Below are positions 16,103-25,008 of a stretch of 64,000 bases of DNA, piece after piece. Each line of letters starts with the position of its first letter. Position 1 is the stretch's first letter. The notes under the pieces were generated by a model. The model worked only from the letters and a program-made list of their open reading frames with translations, searched no databases and was not told the origin of the DNA. The stretch covers positions 230,288 to 294,287 of the forward strand of contig NZ_JAVRIC010000001.1 of assembly GCF_031846245.1 (NCBI RefSeq), written 5' to 3'. Origin of the DNA: Banduia mediterranea (GTDB lineage: Bacteria > Pseudomonadota > Gammaproteobacteria > Nevskiales > Nevskiaceae). A program made the position numbers and the translations under genes.

Positions 16103-17593
16103 TCAGTCGTCTTCCGCGACGATGTCGGTGGTCGCGCAGGCCGAGTAGACGTTGGTGGTGGCCAGCGCGGACAGCAGACCGGAGCTGAACCTCAGACGCA
16201 GTGCGTCGTGCGGCTCGGCGGCGGGTTCGGGCAGCGTCACCAGAACCTGCTGTTCGTCACCGAGCAATCCCAGCAGCGTCAGACGCAGGGGCATGATCTC
16301 GTTGGTGGTCTGCTGCTCTTCGCCGTCCAGCAGCGTCGTCACCGTCAGCTGTGAAATCAGTTCCGCGCTGAGCAAGGCGTTGGCCGGGCGCGAAATGATG
16401 AAGCCTGGCACGCCGCCAGCGGCGAACTCCGTGCCTTCGGCGGCGCTCACGGTGATCTGGGTATAGCCCTGCAGCAGACCCACCGGAATGATCATCTTGG
16501 CGAAGTTGTCGAAATCATCGTCGATCACGTTGATTTCATCGTCCACCAGACAGCCCAGGCACAGCAGCAGATTGGGTCCGGTTTCGGCGCGCACGGTGGC
16601 GCCATTGCTTTGCAGGAGGCGCGAGATGCATTGATCCGGCGTGACCGTCAGTGTCGTGCTGCCACTTCGTTCTTCATCGCCGATGCCCGGAGACACGGCG
16701 GGCTTGAGCGTGACCGTGATCGTGGCCGTGCCCTCGCCGGTACCGGTCGCGAGCCCTTCGGCGTCGATCGTGGCGATGCTGTCGTCGTCGCTGGTCCAGT
16801 CCAGCTGCTCATTGGGAATCTCGGCGCTGCTGCCGTCGCTGTACTCGCCGATTGCAGTGAACTGCTGCTCCAGGCCGACGCCGATGGTCGTATCCTCGGG
16901 TTCCACCATCGTCACGCTCAGCAGAGCGGCGTCCGAGACCGTGACGCCAACCATGCCGGACACTGTGGTGCCTTCGGTGCCTTCGGTGGCATTGGTCGCC
17001 GTGGCGGTCAGCGTCGTGCCCCCGATGCTGACGCCGGTCACCGTGGTGGGATTGCCGACAGTGGGGTCGACGATGGCTCGCACCGGATTCGCCGAAGTCC
17101 AGGCCACCGTGGTGCCGTCCGTCAACTCACGCGGTTCCTCGCTGCCGGCATAGAGTCCGAGAACGGTGACGGTTTGTTCGGCACCGACGGGCACCTCGAC
17201 TTCCGTCGGATCGAAGACCAGCTCCAGCAGCAGCGGACTCGTCACCGTAATCAGCGCGGTGGCGGACTCGCCGTCCTGCGAGGCCGTTACCGTGACCTGA
17301 CCGCGGCTCAGGCCGGTGACCAGGCCATCGCCGTCGACCGAGGCGATATCGGAATCGTCGACCGACCAATCGGCGTCGATCGTGCCCGAATCCAGACCTT
17401 CCACGCCGGGTTGGCGCGTGAAGAATCCGGTCGCTGTCAACTGAATCGTATCGCCCGCAGCCACTTCACCGGTGGCCGGCGTCACTTCGATGTGATCGAG
17501 TTCCGGCGAGAAGTCTGGACTCTGAATCGAGTCGTCGCCACATGCGGCCAAAGCCAGAGCGCTTAGCGCGATTAGCCCGCGAATACCTTTCAT
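16103..17593 (-). CDS. Lipoprotein with bacterial Ig-like (Big2) domains
   Basis: The 496-residue protein begins MKGIRGLIALSALALAACGD; the lipobox LAAC gives a lipidated Cys near residue 19. Three or so Big2-type repeats follow, each with a VAAGDTIQLTATG-like strand, a WSVDDSDIASVDGDGLV-like strand and a G-x-(V/T)-x-V-T-(V/A) end (WTSDDDSIATIDAEGL is the last). A C-terminal non-Ig segment with two Cys-rich turns (LLLCLGCLVDDE, YSACATTD) completes it. This is a surface or periplasmic adhesive or scaffold-like protein. It is divergent from the OmpA/TSP3 gene across a 208-bp gap. The ATG at 17593 is chosen because it gives a proper signal peptide. Confidence 0.8.
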   Translation of the reverse strand: MKGIRGLIALSALALAACGDDSIQSPDFSPELDHIEVTPATGEVAAGDTIQLTATGFFTRQPGVEGLDSGTIDADWSVDDSDIASVDGDGLVTGLSRGQVTVTASQDGESATALITVTSPLLLELVFDPTEVEVPVGAEQTVTVLGLYAGSEEPRELTDGTTVAWTSANPVRAIVDPTVGNPTTVTGVSIGGTTLTATATNATEGTEGTTVSGMVGVTVSDAALLSVTMVEPEDTTIGVGLEQQFTAIGEYSDGSSAEIPNEQLDWTSDDDSIATIDAEGLATGTGEGTATITVTLKPAVSPGIGDEERSGSTTLTVTPDQCISRLLQSNGATVRAETGPNLLLCLGCLVDDEINVIDDDFDNFAKMIIPVGLLQGYTQITVSAAEGTEFAAGGVPGFIISRPANALLSAELISQLTVTTLLDGEEQQTTNEIMPLRLTLLGLLGDEQQVLVTLPEPAAEPHDALRLRFSSGLLSALATTNVYSACATTDIVAEDD

Positions 17594-17801
17594 TTCGAAA
17601 ACTCCCTTCACTTCCCGTGAACTATGAGCGACAACCGAACCAAAAAGATTGTACGTTGACCCCTGAGGCAATCATAATCCAGAGGCGAGTGCCATAGACT
17701 AAAGTATCTACTGATCCAAATCTTTCGCATTTGTTTTTCGTGAGCCGGTCATGAACTTGGGTTCTACTGGTTCACGTTCTGAAGAATTAGGGAGAACAAC
17801 G

Positions 17802-19310
17802 ATGTTGAGACAGGGATGGCTGATCCTGGCAGCCTTGATGGTTGCTTCGCCAATTTGGGCTCAGGACGAGCCAGACAATCGTTGGTACGTATCGCCTCTG
17901 GTCGGCGGAATCGTATCGGATACAAGTGACTACGATTCCGGCATCGCCGCGTACATCACCGCAGGCCGGCCGCTCAACCAGTGGCTGACGCTGGAATTCG
18001 AAGGTCACTACGCGAAGATCGACGTTGACGATCTTATCAGCGACAACGACTACGAAAAGTACGGCGTTGGCGTATCCGCATTGTTGTTCCCGCTGGGGGC
18101 AAACGGCAGTCTCAAGCCCTATCTGCTCGCCGGCATCGCCGGCCAGGGCATCAGCTTCCTGCAGGAAGACACCGGCTCGCTGGGCCTTGCCGCTGGCGGT
18201 GGCATTGTTCAGCAGCTCAGCAATCACTGGGACTTCCGTGTCGACCTGCGCTATGCGCTTGACATGGTGGCCGGCCAGGGTGTCGTCGAGGACGACACCT
18301 TCTACAACTGGATCGGCACTGTCGGTTTCCGTTATCGCATCGGCACCTGGCCCAACGATTCCGATCGTGACGGCGTGCCCGACAGCGCGGACGCCTGCCC
18401 CAACACGCCGCGTGGCGTTGCCGTGGGTCCCAACGGTTGCCCGCTCGACGGCGACGGCGACGGCGTACTCGACAAGGACGACCGTTGCCCCGACACCCCG
18501 CCGGGCGTGCCGGTCGGCGCCGACGGCTGCGAACGCGACAGCGATGGCGACGGCGTGCCGGATTCGCTCGACAAGTGTCCGAATACTCCGGCCGGTGCCG
18601 CTGTCGATGCCGAAGGCTGTCCGCGTGACTCCGACGGCGATGGCGTGCCGGACTATGCCGACAAGTGCCCGAACACGCCGGCCGGCGTGCAGGTGGACGC
18701 CCGCGGTTGCCCGTTCGTCGACAAGGACGGTGACGGCATTCCGGATGCACAGGACAACTGCCCGGATACCCCGGCGGGCGTCCCTGTCGGCGAGGATGGC
18801 TGTCCGCTCGACAGCGACGGCGACGGCGTGCCGGACTACATGGACGAATGTCCGAAGACACCGGCCGGTCTGGCGGTGCTGCCGAACGGTTGCGCGCTCA
18901 AGGGTGACAAGCGTCTGGCACGTCCCGGAGAAGCGGCCGATGCCGACGGCTTCGCGCTCGACCGCGACTTCATCCTGCATGGCGTGGTCTTCGAGTTCGA
19001 CTCGGCACGCCTGACCGCCGAAGCCAAGCGCATCCTCGACGATGTCGCCTTGACGATGGAGGCCTATCCGGATGTGAAGGTGGATGTCGAGGGCCACACC
19101 GACGCTACCGGCACCGACGGCTACAACCAGGCTCTGTCGGAGAAGCGTTCATTGGCCGTGGTCGACTACCTCGTGTCCAAGGGCGTCGCTGGCAGCATGA
19201 TGACGCCGGTCGGTTATGGCGAGTCGCGCCCGATCGCCAGCAACGCCACCGAAGAAGGCCGAGGCGAAAACCGCCGCGTGGTCTTCCGGGTGACCGACGA
19301 AGGCAATTGA
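17802..19310 (+). CDS. OmpA-family protein with thrombospondin type-3 repeats
   Basis: After a signal peptide (LILAALMVASPIWA) comes an OmpA-like eight-strand barrel (WYVSPLVGGIVSD through VGFRYRIG, about residues 25-185). Next are about six calcium-binding type-3 repeats of the form DSDGDGVPDSLDKCPNTPAG (about 190-375), then an OmpA C-terminal peptidoglycan-binding domain (VFEFDSARLT, VEGHTDATGTDGYNQALSEKR, GYGESRPIASN). It should anchor the outer membrane to the cell wall with a rigid calcium-loaded spacer. The ATG at 17802 is preferred over 17751 because GGGAGAA lies just before it and the signal peptide then starts correctly. A strong terminator follows. Confidence 0.9.
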   Translation: MLRQGWLILAALMVASPIWAQDEPDNRWYVSPLVGGIVSDTSDYDSGIAAYITAGRPLNQWLTLEFEGHYAKIDVDDLISDNDYEKYGVGVSALLFPLGANGSLKPYLLAGIAGQGISFLQEDTGSLGLAAGGGIVQQLSNHWDFRVDLRYALDMVAGQGVVEDDTFYNWIGTVGFRYRIGTWPNDSDRDGVPDSADACPNTPRGVAVGPNGCPLDGDGDGVLDKDDRCPDTPPGVPVGADGCERDSDGDGVPDSLDKCPNTPAGAAVDAEGCPRDSDGDGVPDYADKCPNTPAGVQVDARGCPFVDKDGDGIPDAQDNCPDTPAGVPVGEDGCPLDSDGDGVPDYMDECPKTPAGLAVLPNGCALKGDKRLARPGEAADADGFALDRDFILHGVVFEFDSARLTAEAKRILDDVALTMEAYPDVKVDVEGHTDATGTDGYNQALSEKRSLAVVDYLVSKGVAGSMMTPVGYGESRPIASNATEEGRGENRRVVFRVTDEGN

Positions 19311-19336
19311 TTCACGCCTGAGCGAAAGTGATCCAA

Positions 19337-19370
19337 CCCTGGCACCGTGCAGACGGTGCCAGGGTTTTTT
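19337..19370 (+). terminator. Rho-independent terminator
   Basis: A 12-bp perfect stem (CCCTGGCACCGT, loop GCAG) is followed directly by six T. It ends the first OmpA/TSP3 transcript and separates it from its paralogue. Confidence 0.95.
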
Positions 19371-19483
19371 GTGGGCTGCGCAAAGACACGGGGCCCCCGA
19401 GCCGCTTTTTGCGCTACCTTGTCGCCTTACCGGAACACTACAATCGGCGGCCGACGCGGGTCGCTTCGGGGGGAGAACGCGTG

Positions 19484-20734
19484 ATGTTGCGAGCGGTGTG
19501 CCTGCTCATATCCGGTCTTCTGGCCTCATCGGCATTCGCCGCGCGCGGTGACGGTTCCGGCGAAGCGGCCTGGTGGCTGTCGCCCATGCTCGGCGCGGCC
19601 ACGGCAAACGGAGACCAGGGCGGCGCCGCGGCCCTTTCGCTGGGGCGGGATTTCAACGAGCAATGGTCCCTGGAGTTTGCGGCACGGCATGCGCGCACCG
19701 ATAGCACGGTGGACTGGCGCCGCAGTGGATTCGACGTCTCGGCCCTGTGGTTTCCGATCGGCGCTTCGCCAGGCATGCGGCCGTATCTTTCCGCAGGTCT
19801 CGGCGCTGCGCGCGTCGAGGTCCACGATCAGAGCAGCGACGCCTTTGCCACCGCCGTGGGCGGCGGCCTGTTGCACCGGCTGAGCACGCACTGGGATCTG
19901 CGCGCCGATCTGCGTTATGCGCTCGACCTCGCTTCTTCGGACAACGACGATCACTGGACCGCCCTGCTGGGGCTGCGTTTCGGTTTCGGGCCAGCCGAAG
20001 CCGGCGACGGCAGCTTCGGTGATGCCGACGGCGACGGCGTGCCGAACTACGCCGACGTGTGCCCGGCCAGCGCACCGGACACCCGGATCGGCAGTGACGG
20101 CTGCGCGATCGACAGTGATGGCGACGGCATCCTCGACCGGGACGACCGCTGCCCCGACACTTCGCGCGGCATGCAGGTGGGCCTTGCCGGCTGTCCGCTG
20201 GACCCGGATCAGGATGGCGTTCCGGAGGCACAGGACGAATGTCCGAACACATTCCCGGGTTCACATGTGAACCTGCGCGGCTGCTCGGTCGATAATGATG
20301 CCGATGCAGACGGCGTTCGGGACGACATCGACCGCTGCCCGGATACGGTGTGGCGACTCGTGGTCGGCGACGACGGCTGCGCACTCCGTTCACAGAGCGT
20401 GATTCTCGAGAACATCACCTTCGAATTCGATTCGGCGGTGCTCACCATCAATGCCAGAGCCCTGCTCAAACAGGTGGTGCGTGGGATCAAGGGCCAGCCG
20501 ACGATGCGTGTGGAGATTGCGGGCCATACCGATTCGCTGGGCCCCGAGGCCTACAACCTCGACCTGTCGCGTCGTCGCGCCTGGGCGGTACGCGACTTCC
20601 TGTGGAAGAACGGCGTGCCGGTCAGCCGGCTCGTCGCCGAGGGCTACGGCGAATATCATCCGATCGGCGACAACGAAACCGAGGCCGGCCGCGAACAGAA
20701 CCGGCGCGTGGAATTCCGGGTGCTGTCACCGTGA
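19484..20734 (+). CDS. OmpA-family protein with thrombospondin type-3 repeats (paralogue)
   Basis: This 416-residue protein has the same architecture as the upstream gene: signal peptide (LLISGLLASSAFAA), OmpA-like barrel (WWLSPMLGAATANGD to LLGLRFGFG), four to five type-3 repeats (DADGDGVPNYADVCP, DSDGDGILDRDDRCPDT), and an OmpA peptidoglycan-binding domain (ITFEFDSAVLT, IAGHTDSLGPEAYNLDLSRRR, GYGEYHPIGDNETE). The repeat region is shorter than in its neighbour. The start at 19484 follows GGGGGAGAA; longer versions add a non-signal Arg-rich extension. The tandem pair looks like an old duplication that has diverged. Confidence 0.9.
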   Translation: MLRAVCLLISGLLASSAFAARGDGSGEAAWWLSPMLGAATANGDQGGAAALSLGRDFNEQWSLEFAARHARTDSTVDWRRSGFDVSALWFPIGASPGMRPYLSAGLGAARVEVHDQSSDAFATAVGGGLLHRLSTHWDLRADLRYALDLASSDNDDHWTALLGLRFGFGPAEAGDGSFGDADGDGVPNYADVCPASAPDTRIGSDGCAIDSDGDGILDRDDRCPDTSRGMQVGLAGCPLDPDQDGVPEAQDECPNTFPGSHVNLRGCSVDNDADADGVRDDIDRCPDTVWRLVVGDDGCALRSQSVILENITFEFDSAVLTINARALLKQVVRGIKGQPTMRVEIAGHTDSLGPEAYNLDLSRRRAWAVRDFLWKNGVPVSRLVAEGYGEYHPIGDNETEAGREQNRRVEFRVLSP

Positions 20735-20865
20735 AGACTCAGAATCCCGAACCGAGGCGCCAATAACTCAAACGCATATCGACCGACCAAAAGGTTTTAG
20801 TGGTTTCAGGCGCGACGCTTGCTAGCCTGTCTCTCCTTCCCCAGACCTACAGAGCGGACCACCGC

Positions 20866-22632
20866 ATGTCATTCGATGCCTGGCTTACGCTGGCGATTAT
20901 CGTCGTCTGTCTTGTCCTGCTTGTTCTCGAGAAACTTCCTTCCGAACTGGTGATGGCACTGGGCATGGTGGCCCTGCTCACGGCCGGTGTACTCAGCCCG
21001 GCACAGGCGCTGGCCGGGTTTTCCAACGAAGGCATGATCACCGTGGCGGCGATGTATATCGTCGCCGCCGGCATACGCGAAACCGGCGGAATCGACCTGG
21101 TCACGCGCTACCTGCTGGGTCGTCCCAAATCCACCGGTGCCGCGCAGCTGCGCATCATGTTGCCAACGATCACGCTGTCGGCGTTCATCAACAACACTCC
21201 GGTGGTCGCCACCTTCCTGCCGGCGATCATCACCTGGGCCGAACGCAACAATCTGTCGATTTCCAAGCTGCTGATCCCGCTGTCCTACGGCGCGATCTTC
21301 GGCGGCACCTGCACCCTGATCGGCACCAGCACCAACCTCGTCGTCAACGGACTGTGGATCGCCGAGGGCGAAACCAGTCTGGGCATGTTCGATCTGGCCT
21401 GGATCGGCATTCCGACCGCAGTCGTCGGAATCATCTACCTGATGACCATCGGTTCGCGGCTGTTGCCGGATCGCGCAGAGAACGCCGGCGTGTTCGACAA
21501 CCCGCGCGAGTACACCATCGAAATGGTCGTGGCGAAGGACGGGCCGCTGATCGGTCAGTCGATCGCCGAAGCCGGTCTGCGCAACCTCGGCTCACTGTTC
21601 CTGGTGGAGATCGAGCGCGATGGGCGCATCGTTCCTGCCGTCAATGCCACCGAACGCCTGCTGGCAGACGACCGCCTGGTCTTCGCCGGCGACGTCGCGG
21701 CCATCGTCGAACTCAACCGGATTCGGGGACTCAATCCCTCGCTGACCAACGGTGCCGCACTGGAGCGACAGTACCCGGAGCGTCGCCTGGTCGAGGTGGT
21801 CGTATCCACGCGCTGCCCCCTGATCAACCAGACACTGCGCGACGGCCGCTTCCATACCTACTACGGCGCCTCCGTCATCGCGGTGGCGCGTGATGGCCGT
21901 CGCCTGCGCGGCTCGCTGGGCGACATGGTGCTCAAGCCGGCCGATACCCTGCTGCTCGAAGCACGGCCGGTCTGGGTCGAACGCCATCGCTTTTCGCCGG
22001 ACTTCCTGCTGGTCAGCGCCGTGCAGAACTCCGAGGCACCGCGCTTCGACCGTGCGGTGCTGGCCTGGGTGATTCTGGGCGCCATCGTCATCAGCGCCAC
22101 CACCGGCATCGTCGACATGCTCACGGCCGCGCTGCTCGGCGCCGGTGCGATGATCGGCAGCGCTTGCGTCAGCATGGGTGCGGCGCGCCGCAGCGTGGAT
22201 TTTCCGGTGCTCGTCGTCATCGCCTGCTCGTTCGCGCTCGGCAAGGCCCTGCAGGTCACCGGTTCGGCCGGCGTGATTGCCGAGGCGGTGCTCGAACTGC
22301 CGGGTGAACGCCCCTGGCTGGTGTTGGGCTGCGCCTACCTGCTGACTTCGGTGATGACCTCGGTGATCACCAACAACGCGGCCGCCGTACTGATGTTCCC
22401 GATCGTGCTGGCGGCGGCCGAGCAACTCGATGTCAGCCCGATGCCGTTCGTGATCAGCGTGATGATGGCGGCGTCCGCGAGCTTCGCGACGCCGCTGGGC
22501 TACCAGACCAATCTGATGGTGGCCGGCCCCGGGCGCTACCGTTTCGCCGACTTCATACGTGTGGGCCTGCCACTCAACGTCCTGTTGGGCGGGATTTCGG
22601 TCGTGTTGATTCCCATGATCTGGCCGTTCTGA
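20866..22632 (+). CDS. SLC13-family permease with two RCK_C (TrkA-C) domains
   Basis: The 588-residue inner-membrane transporter has N-terminal helices with SAFINNTPVVATFLPAI and GTCTLIGTSTNLVVNG, the DASS/SLC13 anion-binding hairpin. A central cytosolic part holds two RCK_C domains (EMVVAKDGPLIGQSIAEAG and VEVVVSTRCPLINQTLRDG), and the C-terminal repeat has SVITNNAAAVLMFPI and FATPLGYQTNLMV. This layout is that of sodium- or proton-coupled sulfate/dicarboxylate permeases. The exact anion is unknown. The ATG at 20866 (MSFDAWLTLA) begins at the first helix. Confidence 0.85.
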   Translation: MSFDAWLTLAIIVVCLVLLVLEKLPSELVMALGMVALLTAGVLSPAQALAGFSNEGMITVAAMYIVAAGIRETGGIDLVTRYLLGRPKSTGAAQLRIMLPTITLSAFINNTPVVATFLPAIITWAERNNLSISKLLIPLSYGAIFGGTCTLIGTSTNLVVNGLWIAEGETSLGMFDLAWIGIPTAVVGIIYLMTIGSRLLPDRAENAGVFDNPREYTIEMVVAKDGPLIGQSIAEAGLRNLGSLFLVEIERDGRIVPAVNATERLLADDRLVFAGDVAAIVELNRIRGLNPSLTNGAALERQYPERRLVEVVVSTRCPLINQTLRDGRFHTYYGASVIAVARDGRRLRGSLGDMVLKPADTLLLEARPVWVERHRFSPDFLLVSAVQNSEAPRFDRAVLAWVILGAIVISATTGIVDMLTAALLGAGAMIGSACVSMGAARRSVDFPVLVVIACSFALGKALQVTGSAGVIAEAVLELPGERPWLVLGCAYLLTSVMTSVITNNAAAVLMFPIVLAAAEQLDVSPMPFVISVMMAASASFATPLGYQTNLMVAGPGRYRFADFIRVGLPLNVLLGGISVVLIPMIWPF

Positions 22633-22712
22633 GCCCGAAATGCTGCTGTCGCGGCGTTTCGCAAACGCGTAAAGTCCGATCGCTGCGGGCATGAGTGATC
22701 GGGGGAGCGAGG

Positions 22713-23873
22713 ATGGAAAGTGAGGAGCTGATCCGGGAAGTCCGGTTGCGTGTGCCGCTGGATGCGGCCGAGATGCTGGCCAGGGAAGCACCTGATCGGG
22801 TGCGTCAGGTCATGGCCGGTCTGCCGCCGAATCTGGCGAAGCTGATTCAGGTACACCTGCCCGAAGATCTGCGCGACCCCGCTGCAAACGAACTGCCGGC
22901 AGCCGCAGCTGACAGCGTCGCCGCGCTGATGGACTCGACACCCGGCGTGGTCCCCAGCGGCGCCACCGTCGCCATCGCGATCGAATGCCTGCGCTGCATC
23001 GAAACGCCCACCGACGTGACCTATCTCTACGTCGTCGATGACCAGATGCATCTGCTGGGGCTGCTGGTGATGCGCGACCTGCTGCTGGCGCGCGAGGACC
23101 AATCGGTCGACAGCCTGATGCTGCGCGAACCGTTCACGCTCAAGGCCGACACCGCACTGGACGAAGCCGGGCGCGCCGCCGTCAAGCGGCATTATCCGGT
23201 CTACCCCGTGGTCGACGACCAAGGCCGTCTGCTGGGCCAGGTTCGCGGCTGGCGCCTGTTCGAACATCAGGTCGTGGAGATCGCCGCGCAGTCCGGCGCC
23301 ATGGTCGGTGTCGGCCGCGAAGAGCGCGCCGACACTGCGGTTCTGAAAGCCTTTCGCATGCGCCACCCCTGGTTGCAGCTCAATCTGCTGACAGCCTTCA
23401 TCGCCGCCTTCGTGGTCGGCCAGTTCCAGGACACCATCACCCAGATCGTGGTGCTCGCGGCCTTTCTGCCGGTGCTCGCCGGCCAGTCCGGCAATACCGG
23501 CTGCCAGGCGCTGGCGATCACCTTGCGCGGTCTCACCCTGGGTCAGCTCGACGGCGTGCCGACGCGACGTTTGCTCGGCAAGGAGATCCTGCTCGGCGCG
23601 ATGAACGGACTGGTCACCGGCATCGTCGCTGCGGTCGCGATCATTCTGTCGACCGGCCTCGGCGACCCGCGTGCGCCGATGCTGGGGCTCGCGATCTGTC
23701 TTGCGATGGTCGGCGCCTGTGTCGGCGCCGGAATTTTCGGCGTGATGGTTCCGCTAATTCTGAAACGTGTCGGCGCCGATCCGGCCACGGCATCGAGCAT
23801 CTTCCTGACCACCGGCACCGACATCTGCGGCATGGGACTGCTGCTGGTGCTGGCGACGCTGCTGGTGCTTTAG
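22713..23873 (+). CDS. mgtE: MgtE-family magnesium transporter
   Basis: The 386-residue protein is shorter than typical MgtE (about 450). It keeps a reduced N-terminal helical domain, a CBS pair (YLYVVDDQMHLLGLLVMRDL and VYPVVDDQGRLLGQVRG) that senses cytosolic Mg, and a five-helix pore domain with LPVLAGQSGNTGCQAL and the final VGADPATASSIFLTTGTDI. GGGGGAGCGAGG precedes the ATG at 22713. The TAG stop is the first part of a dispersed repeat beginning at 23868. Confidence 0.88.
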   Translation: MESEELIREVRLRVPLDAAEMLAREAPDRVRQVMAGLPPNLAKLIQVHLPEDLRDPAANELPAAAADSVAALMDSTPGVVPSGATVAIAIECLRCIETPTDVTYLYVVDDQMHLLGLLVMRDLLLAREDQSVDSLMLREPFTLKADTALDEAGRAAVKRHYPVYPVVDDQGRLLGQVRGWRLFEHQVVEIAAQSGAMVGVGREERADTAVLKAFRMRHPWLQLNLLTAFIAAFVVGQFQDTITQIVVLAAFLPVLAGQSGNTGCQALAITLRGLTLGQLDGVPTRRLLGKEILLGAMNGLVTGIVAAVAIILSTGLGDPRAPMLGLAICLAMVGACVGAGIFGVMVPLILKRVGADPATASSIFLTTGTDICGMGLLLVLATLLVL

Positions 23874-23950
23874 CGTGAATCACGCGCGGCGTGATGCCGA
23901 CCGCCCCTCGCCCGCTTGCGGAGGAAGAGAGGGGGGCCGTTCGCGACTGC
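23868..23950 (+). repeat. REP-like dispersed repeat, copy A
   Basis: The copy begins CTTTAGCGTGAATCACGC and carries two short stems: ATCACGC-GCG-GCGTGAT, then a CCCGC...GCGG(G) pair. Related copies are at 38256, 42490 and 50827. Its TAG is the stop codon of mgtE. Confidence 0.8.
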
Positions 23951-23982
23951 GAGTGATGGGTGAGGGCCGTTAGCGTCGCCGC

Positions 23983-24912
23983 TCAGACGATGCCGCTCAG
24001 GGCGCGATCCCAGGGTGGTGGGTCGCCGAAACGTGTCGCCAGAAAATCAATCAGCGCCTCCACGCGCCGCGGCAAATAGCGACCGCTGGGGCGCACCGCG
24101 TAGATCGACAGCTCGCGGATGCGCCAGTCCGGGAGTACCGCCACCAGCCGGCCCTCGCGGAGTTCGTCGGCGACGTCCCAGGTGGATTTCAGCGCGATGC
24201 CGGCGCCGCCCACGGCCCACTCGCGCAAGGCACCGCCACTGTTGGCGCGCAAGCCGCCGCCGACGATGACGGTCTCGCTGCCGCGCGCGCCCTGCAGCAG
24301 CCACTCATTCTGCAGATGCCCCGGATTGGCCAGGACCAGACAATCGTGGACGCTGAGGTCCGCCGGCCGCTGCGGTCTGCCGCGCCACTTCAGATAGTCG
24401 GGCGCGGCCACCAGCAGCCGCCGGTTCGGCGCCAGACGCCGTGCCACCAGCGAGGAATCGGCGAGATCGCCGATGCGCACCGCAAGGTCGAGCCGGGAAT
24501 CGATCAGATCGACGAGTTCATCCGACAGATGCAGATCGAATTCCACCCCTGGGTGCAGGTGGCGAAACGCGGCCAACGCCGGCGCCACGTATTTGCGACC
24601 GAATGGCGAGGGCGCGGTCAGGCGGATCGAGCCACGCAGTTCGCCGTCGGCGAGGTTCGCCATTTCGCCGACACTGTCGAGCAGCGACAGCGCGGTGCGC
24701 ACCCGATCCGCGATCGAACGTCCTTCCTCGGTGACATGCAGCAGGCGCGTGCTGCGTTCGAACAGACGAATCGCCAGTGCCTTTTCGAGCCGTGCGATCT
24801 GCTTGCTGACAGTCGCCGGCCCGACATTGAGTTCGCGCGCGACCGCCGAGAAGCTGCCGCTGTCGATCACCTGCAGGAACACGCGCAGGTCCTGTATCAG
24901 CGGGACCGTCAT
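23983..24912 (-). CDS. LysR-family transcriptional regulator
   Basis: The 309-residue protein has a LysR helix-turn-helix (RVFLQVIDSGSFSAVARELN, ATVSKQIARLEKALAIRLFER) and an effector domain of the PecT/DmlR-like group (GSIRLTAPSPFGRKYVAPAL, LDLAVRIGDLADSSLVARRL, AGIALKSTWDVADELREG). It is divergent from an alcohol dehydrogenase-SDR pair with 96 bases between start codons, the usual layout for a regulator of those genes. Confidence 0.9.
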   Translation of the reverse strand: MTVPLIQDLRVFLQVIDSGSFSAVARELNVGPATVSKQIARLEKALAIRLFERSTRLLHVTEEGRSIADRVRTALSLLDSVGEMANLADGELRGSIRLTAPSPFGRKYVAPALAAFRHLHPGVEFDLHLSDELVDLIDSRLDLAVRIGDLADSSLVARRLAPNRRLLVAAPDYLKWRGRPQRPADLSVHDCLVLANPGHLQNEWLLQGARGSETVIVGGGLRANSGGALREWAVGGAGIALKSTWDVADELREGRLVAVLPDWRIRELSIYAVRPSGRYLPRRVEALIDFLATRFGDPPPWDRALSGIV

Positions 24913-25008
24913 CTATTCTGATCCGGAACAGGTCTTATTCGATTCTAGTCGTTTTCGGACTTGATGGGATTGCCGACACTGCAAACCCATTTATCTCGGG
25001 AGCCCCCC

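Noticed and set aside
18360..18880. Regularly spaced DNA repeats resembling a CRISPR array
   Set aside because: They encode thrombospondin type-3 repeats in frame; units are not identical and there are no unique spacers.
17787..19097. Long minus-strand frame opposite the OmpA/TSP3 gene
   Set aside because: Its periodicity only mirrors the repeats of the real gene.
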